From assembly GCA_007116525.1 (NCBI GenBank), contig SKIH01000061.1:1-8325 (forward strand): a DNA stretch of 8,325 nucleotides, read 5' to 3'. The notes under the pieces were generated by a model. The model searched no databases, had not been told where the DNA came from, and saw only the letters and a program-made list of their open reading frames with translations. The position numbers and the translations under genes were made by a program. Positions 6,241-8,325 of the stretch are shown here, piece by piece (position 1 is the first letter of the stretch; each line of letters opens with the position of its first letter). This DNA comes from Bacilli bacterium (GTDB taxonomy: Bacteria > Bacillota_I > Bacilli_A > RF39 > UBA660).

Positions 6241-6747
6241 CATAAAATAATTATTTTCTTTTTCAAATTTCAAAGTAGTCTCATCACCATGACCAGGATA
6301 TATTTTATAATCTTTATTATAAGATTTAAATAAATTTAATGATTTTCTCATATCTTCAACAGAAGCACCTTCTAAATCTGTTCTACCTATTGAGCCTTTA
6401 AAAAGAAAGTCACCTGTCATAATAAAATCATCAAACTTAAAACTAACACAGTCATCTTTATGTCCTTTGGTATCAAGGATTTCAAAAGTAAAGGTAGGTG
6501 TTTTTACCTTGCCTTTCATTTCAAAATCATAAACTTTTGCAGAACTATAATTAACTAGATCACCTAAGGCTCCTATATGATCATAATGATAATGAGTAAC
6601 TAAAATTCCTTCTACATTTAAACCATCTAAATTTTCTTTTATTAATTTAAATTCACAAGCAGGATCGACTACTAAGCAGTTCTTATCCTTTTTAATTATA
6701 TAACAGTTATTTTCAAGAGGACCTAAAACTAATTTTTTGATTTCCAT
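6229..6747 (-). CDS. Metallo-beta-lactamase-fold hydrolase (glyoxalase II-like)
   Basis: The 172-residue protein has the ordered metal motifs of the MBL fold: THYHYDH at 51-57 (H52, H54, D56, H57), GHKDD with H96, the bridging D113 in TGDFLF, GRTD at 121-124, and PGHGDET with H153. These should bind two metal ions. It resembles the short glyoxalase II-like/YcbL group of cytoplasmic thioester or related hydrolases, which run to about 200-215 residues. This copy is shorter and ends soon after the last metal ligand, so it lacks a separate substrate-binding domain. The usual GHTPGS turn is GHKDDC here. The substrate cannot be told; beta-lactam resistance is not implied. The start ATG overlaps the leuS stop by one base (TAATG), with GGTGA (6752-6756) five bases upstream, so it is translationally coupled to leuS. 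Linkage to leuS probably reflects operon packing, not a shared pathway. Confidence 0.9.
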   Translation of the reverse strand: MEIKKLVLGPLENNCYIIKKDKNCLVVDPACEFKLIKENLDGLNVEGILVTHYHYDHIGALGDLVNYSSAKVYDFEMKGKVKTPTFTFEILDTKGHKDDCVSFKFDDFIMTGDFLFKGSIGRTDLEGASVEDMRKSLNLFKSYNKDYKIYPGHGDETTLKFEKENNYFMKNL

Positions 6748-8325
6748 TATTTCACCACTATACTTACTAATTTGTTTGGTATTACAATAACTTTTTTAAT
6801 ATCTTTTCCTTCTGTGTGTCTTTTTACATTATCAATGCTTAAAGCTTCTTCTTTTATAACTTCTTCGTCACTATCTAAATCTGCACCAAACTTACCTCTA
6901 ACCTTACCATTTACTTGCACTACTATTTCAACTTCTCTTTCAATAGTCTTGGCTTCATCATATTTAGGCCATTCAGCATGAATTAACATAGAATCTACCA
7001 ATCCCATCATCTCGTTAAGTTCTTCTGTTAAATGAGGTGCTATAGGGTTTAAAAGCTTAATTAAAGCCGTATAATCACATTTTGTAATGTTTTCTTTCTT
7101 TTCAAATTCATTTGACAAGATCATTAATGCAGATACCGCCGTATTATACTTCATATTGTCGATATCTTCGGTTACTTTTTTAATCGTTTGATTAATAATA
7201 ACTTCTAAATCAGAAGAATAATCCTCATCACTATTAACTTTTTCTCTCATCGCATAAACTCTATCTAAAAATTTTTTACAACCATTCAAACTTTGTTCAC
7301 TCCATGAAACATCTTTAGTATATTCACCAATGAATAGTTCATAACATCTAAGTGCATCCGCACCGTATTCCTTAACCATATCATCTGGGTTAACAACATT
7401 ACCTTTACTCTTACTCATCTTCTCATTATTAGAACCAAGAATCATTCCGTGTGAAACTCTTCTTTTAAATGGTTCATAATGCGGAACTTCACCTATGTCA
7501 TACAAAAATCTGTGCCAAAATCTAGCATATAAAAGGTGCCTTGTAGTATGCTCCATACCACCATTGTAGTAATCAACCATACCCCAATATTTCATAGACT
7601 CTTTTGAAGAAAATTCCTCATCGTTTTTAGGATCCATATATCTTAAATAATACCATGATGATCCAGCCCAGTTAGGCATTGTATCAGTTTCTCTCTTAGC
7701 ATCCATCCCACAATTAGGGCAAGTAGTGTTAACCCACTCATCAATATTAGCAAGTGGACTTTCACCTGAAGCAGTTGGCTTATAATTAACAACATCTGGA
7801 AGTACTACCGGTAAATCATCAAACGGAACTGGAACAGAACCACATTGATCACAATGAATAATCGGTATAGGTTCACCCCAAAATCTTTGTCTTGAGAAAA
7901 TCCAGTCAGTCAATTTATAATTAACCGCTTTTTTACCAATATTGTTTTCTTCCAAATAATTATTTATTTTTTCAATAGCATCAGCCTTGTTAGTTATTCC
8001 ATTAATAATATCTGAATTAACAACTTCACCTTCACCAGTGTAAGCTTCTTTAGTAATATCTCCACCTTTTATAACTTCGATAATATCGATACCGAACTTT
8101 TTAGCAAATTCATAATCACGTTCATCATGAGCCGGAACTGCCATTATTGCTCCTGTACCATAGTTCATTAAAACATAATCACTTACCCAAACTTCAATCT
8201 CATTATTGCTAAGTGGATTAATAGCAGTAATACCATCTAACTTAATACCAGTTTTTTCTCTACTAGCATCACTTCTCTCAATATTACTTTTCTTAGCAGC
8301 CTCATGCATATAATCATGAACTTCA
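6747..8325 (-). CDS. leuS: Leucyl-tRNA synthetase, C-terminal 525 residues (5' end outside window)
   Basis: This class I synthetase charges tRNA-Leu with leucine using ATP. The frame is open to the right edge, so the true start lies beyond it; the internal Met at 8309 is not the start. About 280 N-terminal residues, including the HIGH motif, are missing compared with a usual length near 800. In visible numbering: the end of the CP1 editing domain with GTGAIMAVPAHDERD (56-70); the catalytic-fold return with SRQRFWGEPIPI (144-155); a zinc-type insertion with two CxxC pairs (C158/C161 and C202/C205); TDTMPNWAGSSWYYLRY (213-229); the KMSKS loop (302-306) in KMSKSKGNVVNPDD; then a helical anticodon-binding domain (about 335-450) and the C-terminal tRNA-binding domain starting with VQVNGKVRGK (about 469-478). 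All key residues in view are intact. It ends in TAA overlapping the next gene. Any T-box leader would lie outside the window. Confidence 0.97.
   Translation of the reverse strand, partial: EVHDYMHEAAKKSNIERSDASREKTGIKLDGITAINPLSNNEIEVWVSDYVLMNYGTGAIMAVPAHDERDYEFAKKFGIDIIEVIKGGDITKEAYTGEGEVVNSDIINGITNKADAIEKINNYLEENNIGKKAVNYKLTDWIFSRQRFWGEPIPIIHCDQCGSVPVPFDDLPVVLPDVVNYKPTASGESPLANIDEWVNTTCPNCGMDAKRETDTMPNWAGSSWYYLRYMDPKNDEEFSSKESMKYWGMVDYYNGGMEHTTRHLLYARFWHRFLYDIGEVPHYEPFKRRVSHGMILGSNNEKMSKSKGNVVNPDDMVKEYGADALRCYELFIGEYTKDVSWSEQSLNGCKKFLDRVYAMREKVNSDEDYSSDLEVIINQTIKKVTEDIDNMKYNTAVSALMILSNEFEKKENITKCDYTALIKLLNPIAPHLTEELNEMMGLVDSMLIHAEWPKYDEAKTIEREVEIVVQVNGKVRGKFGADLDSDEEVIKEEALSIDNVKRHTEGKDIKKVIVIPNKLVSIVVK

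Noticed and set aside
536..6749. UGA read as Trp, as in mycoplasmas
   Set aside because: The seven visible stops are TAA or TAG only, which hints at recoding, but the Trp codons checked in leuS and ppdK are TGG and no in-frame TGA is needed. Absence of TGA among seven stops in an AT-rich genome is not significant.
6772..6981. Plus-strand open frame of 69 codons
   Set aside because: It lies wholly antisense to the conserved C-terminal domain of leuS, with Ser/Leu-rich composition typical of a shadow frame.

Overview
The window is an AT-rich, gene-dense piece of bacterial chromosome with every gene on the minus strand. Trp is read as TGG and no UGA recoding is needed. The Shine-Dalgarno (SD) sites are strong (GGAGGG, AAGGGGG, GAGGTG, GGTGAT), and the promoters and intrinsic terminators are of sigma-A type. 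Together with protein sequences that look like low-GC Gram-positives, this suggests a Bacillota/Bacilli-type organism, possibly an uncultured gut lineage. The genus cannot be told from the sequence.

Read in the direction of transcription (high to low coordinates) there are five units. (1) The 3' two-thirds of leuS (leucyl-tRNA synthetase, 5' end outside the window), overlapping by one base a small metallo-beta-lactamase-fold hydrolase, with a terminator at about 6214-6240. (2) A single gene for an unrecognised 284-residue soluble protein, with a full-consensus promoter (TTGACA-16-TATAAT) and its own terminator at 5292-5315. (3) A single gene for a Xer-type tyrosine recombinase with an intact catalytic set, ending at a terminator at 4335-4372. 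(4) A three-gene operon: pyruvate phosphate dikinase (ppdK), a PfkB-family carbohydrate kinase of unknown substrate, and a standalone 89-residue Smr-domain protein, ending at a terminator at 517-547. (5) The start of a single-pass membrane protein with an acidic tandem-repeat tail, which runs off the left edge.

The genes are mostly housekeeping: translation, PEP/pyruvate interconversion, sugar phosphorylation and chromosome-dimer resolution. I see no mobile element, CRISPR array, RNA gene or defence system. No gap between genes exceeds about 80 bases, so there are no long unexplained stretches.

The most distinctive signal is architectural. At all four unit boundaries the terminator hairpin contains the stop codon of the gene it ends, and the next promoter starts within a few bases of the terminator or lies inside it. 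The predicted leaders are only about 11-21 nt. The two functional unknowns worth following are the solo 284-residue protein and the membrane-anchored protein with two cysteines and an acidic repeat.
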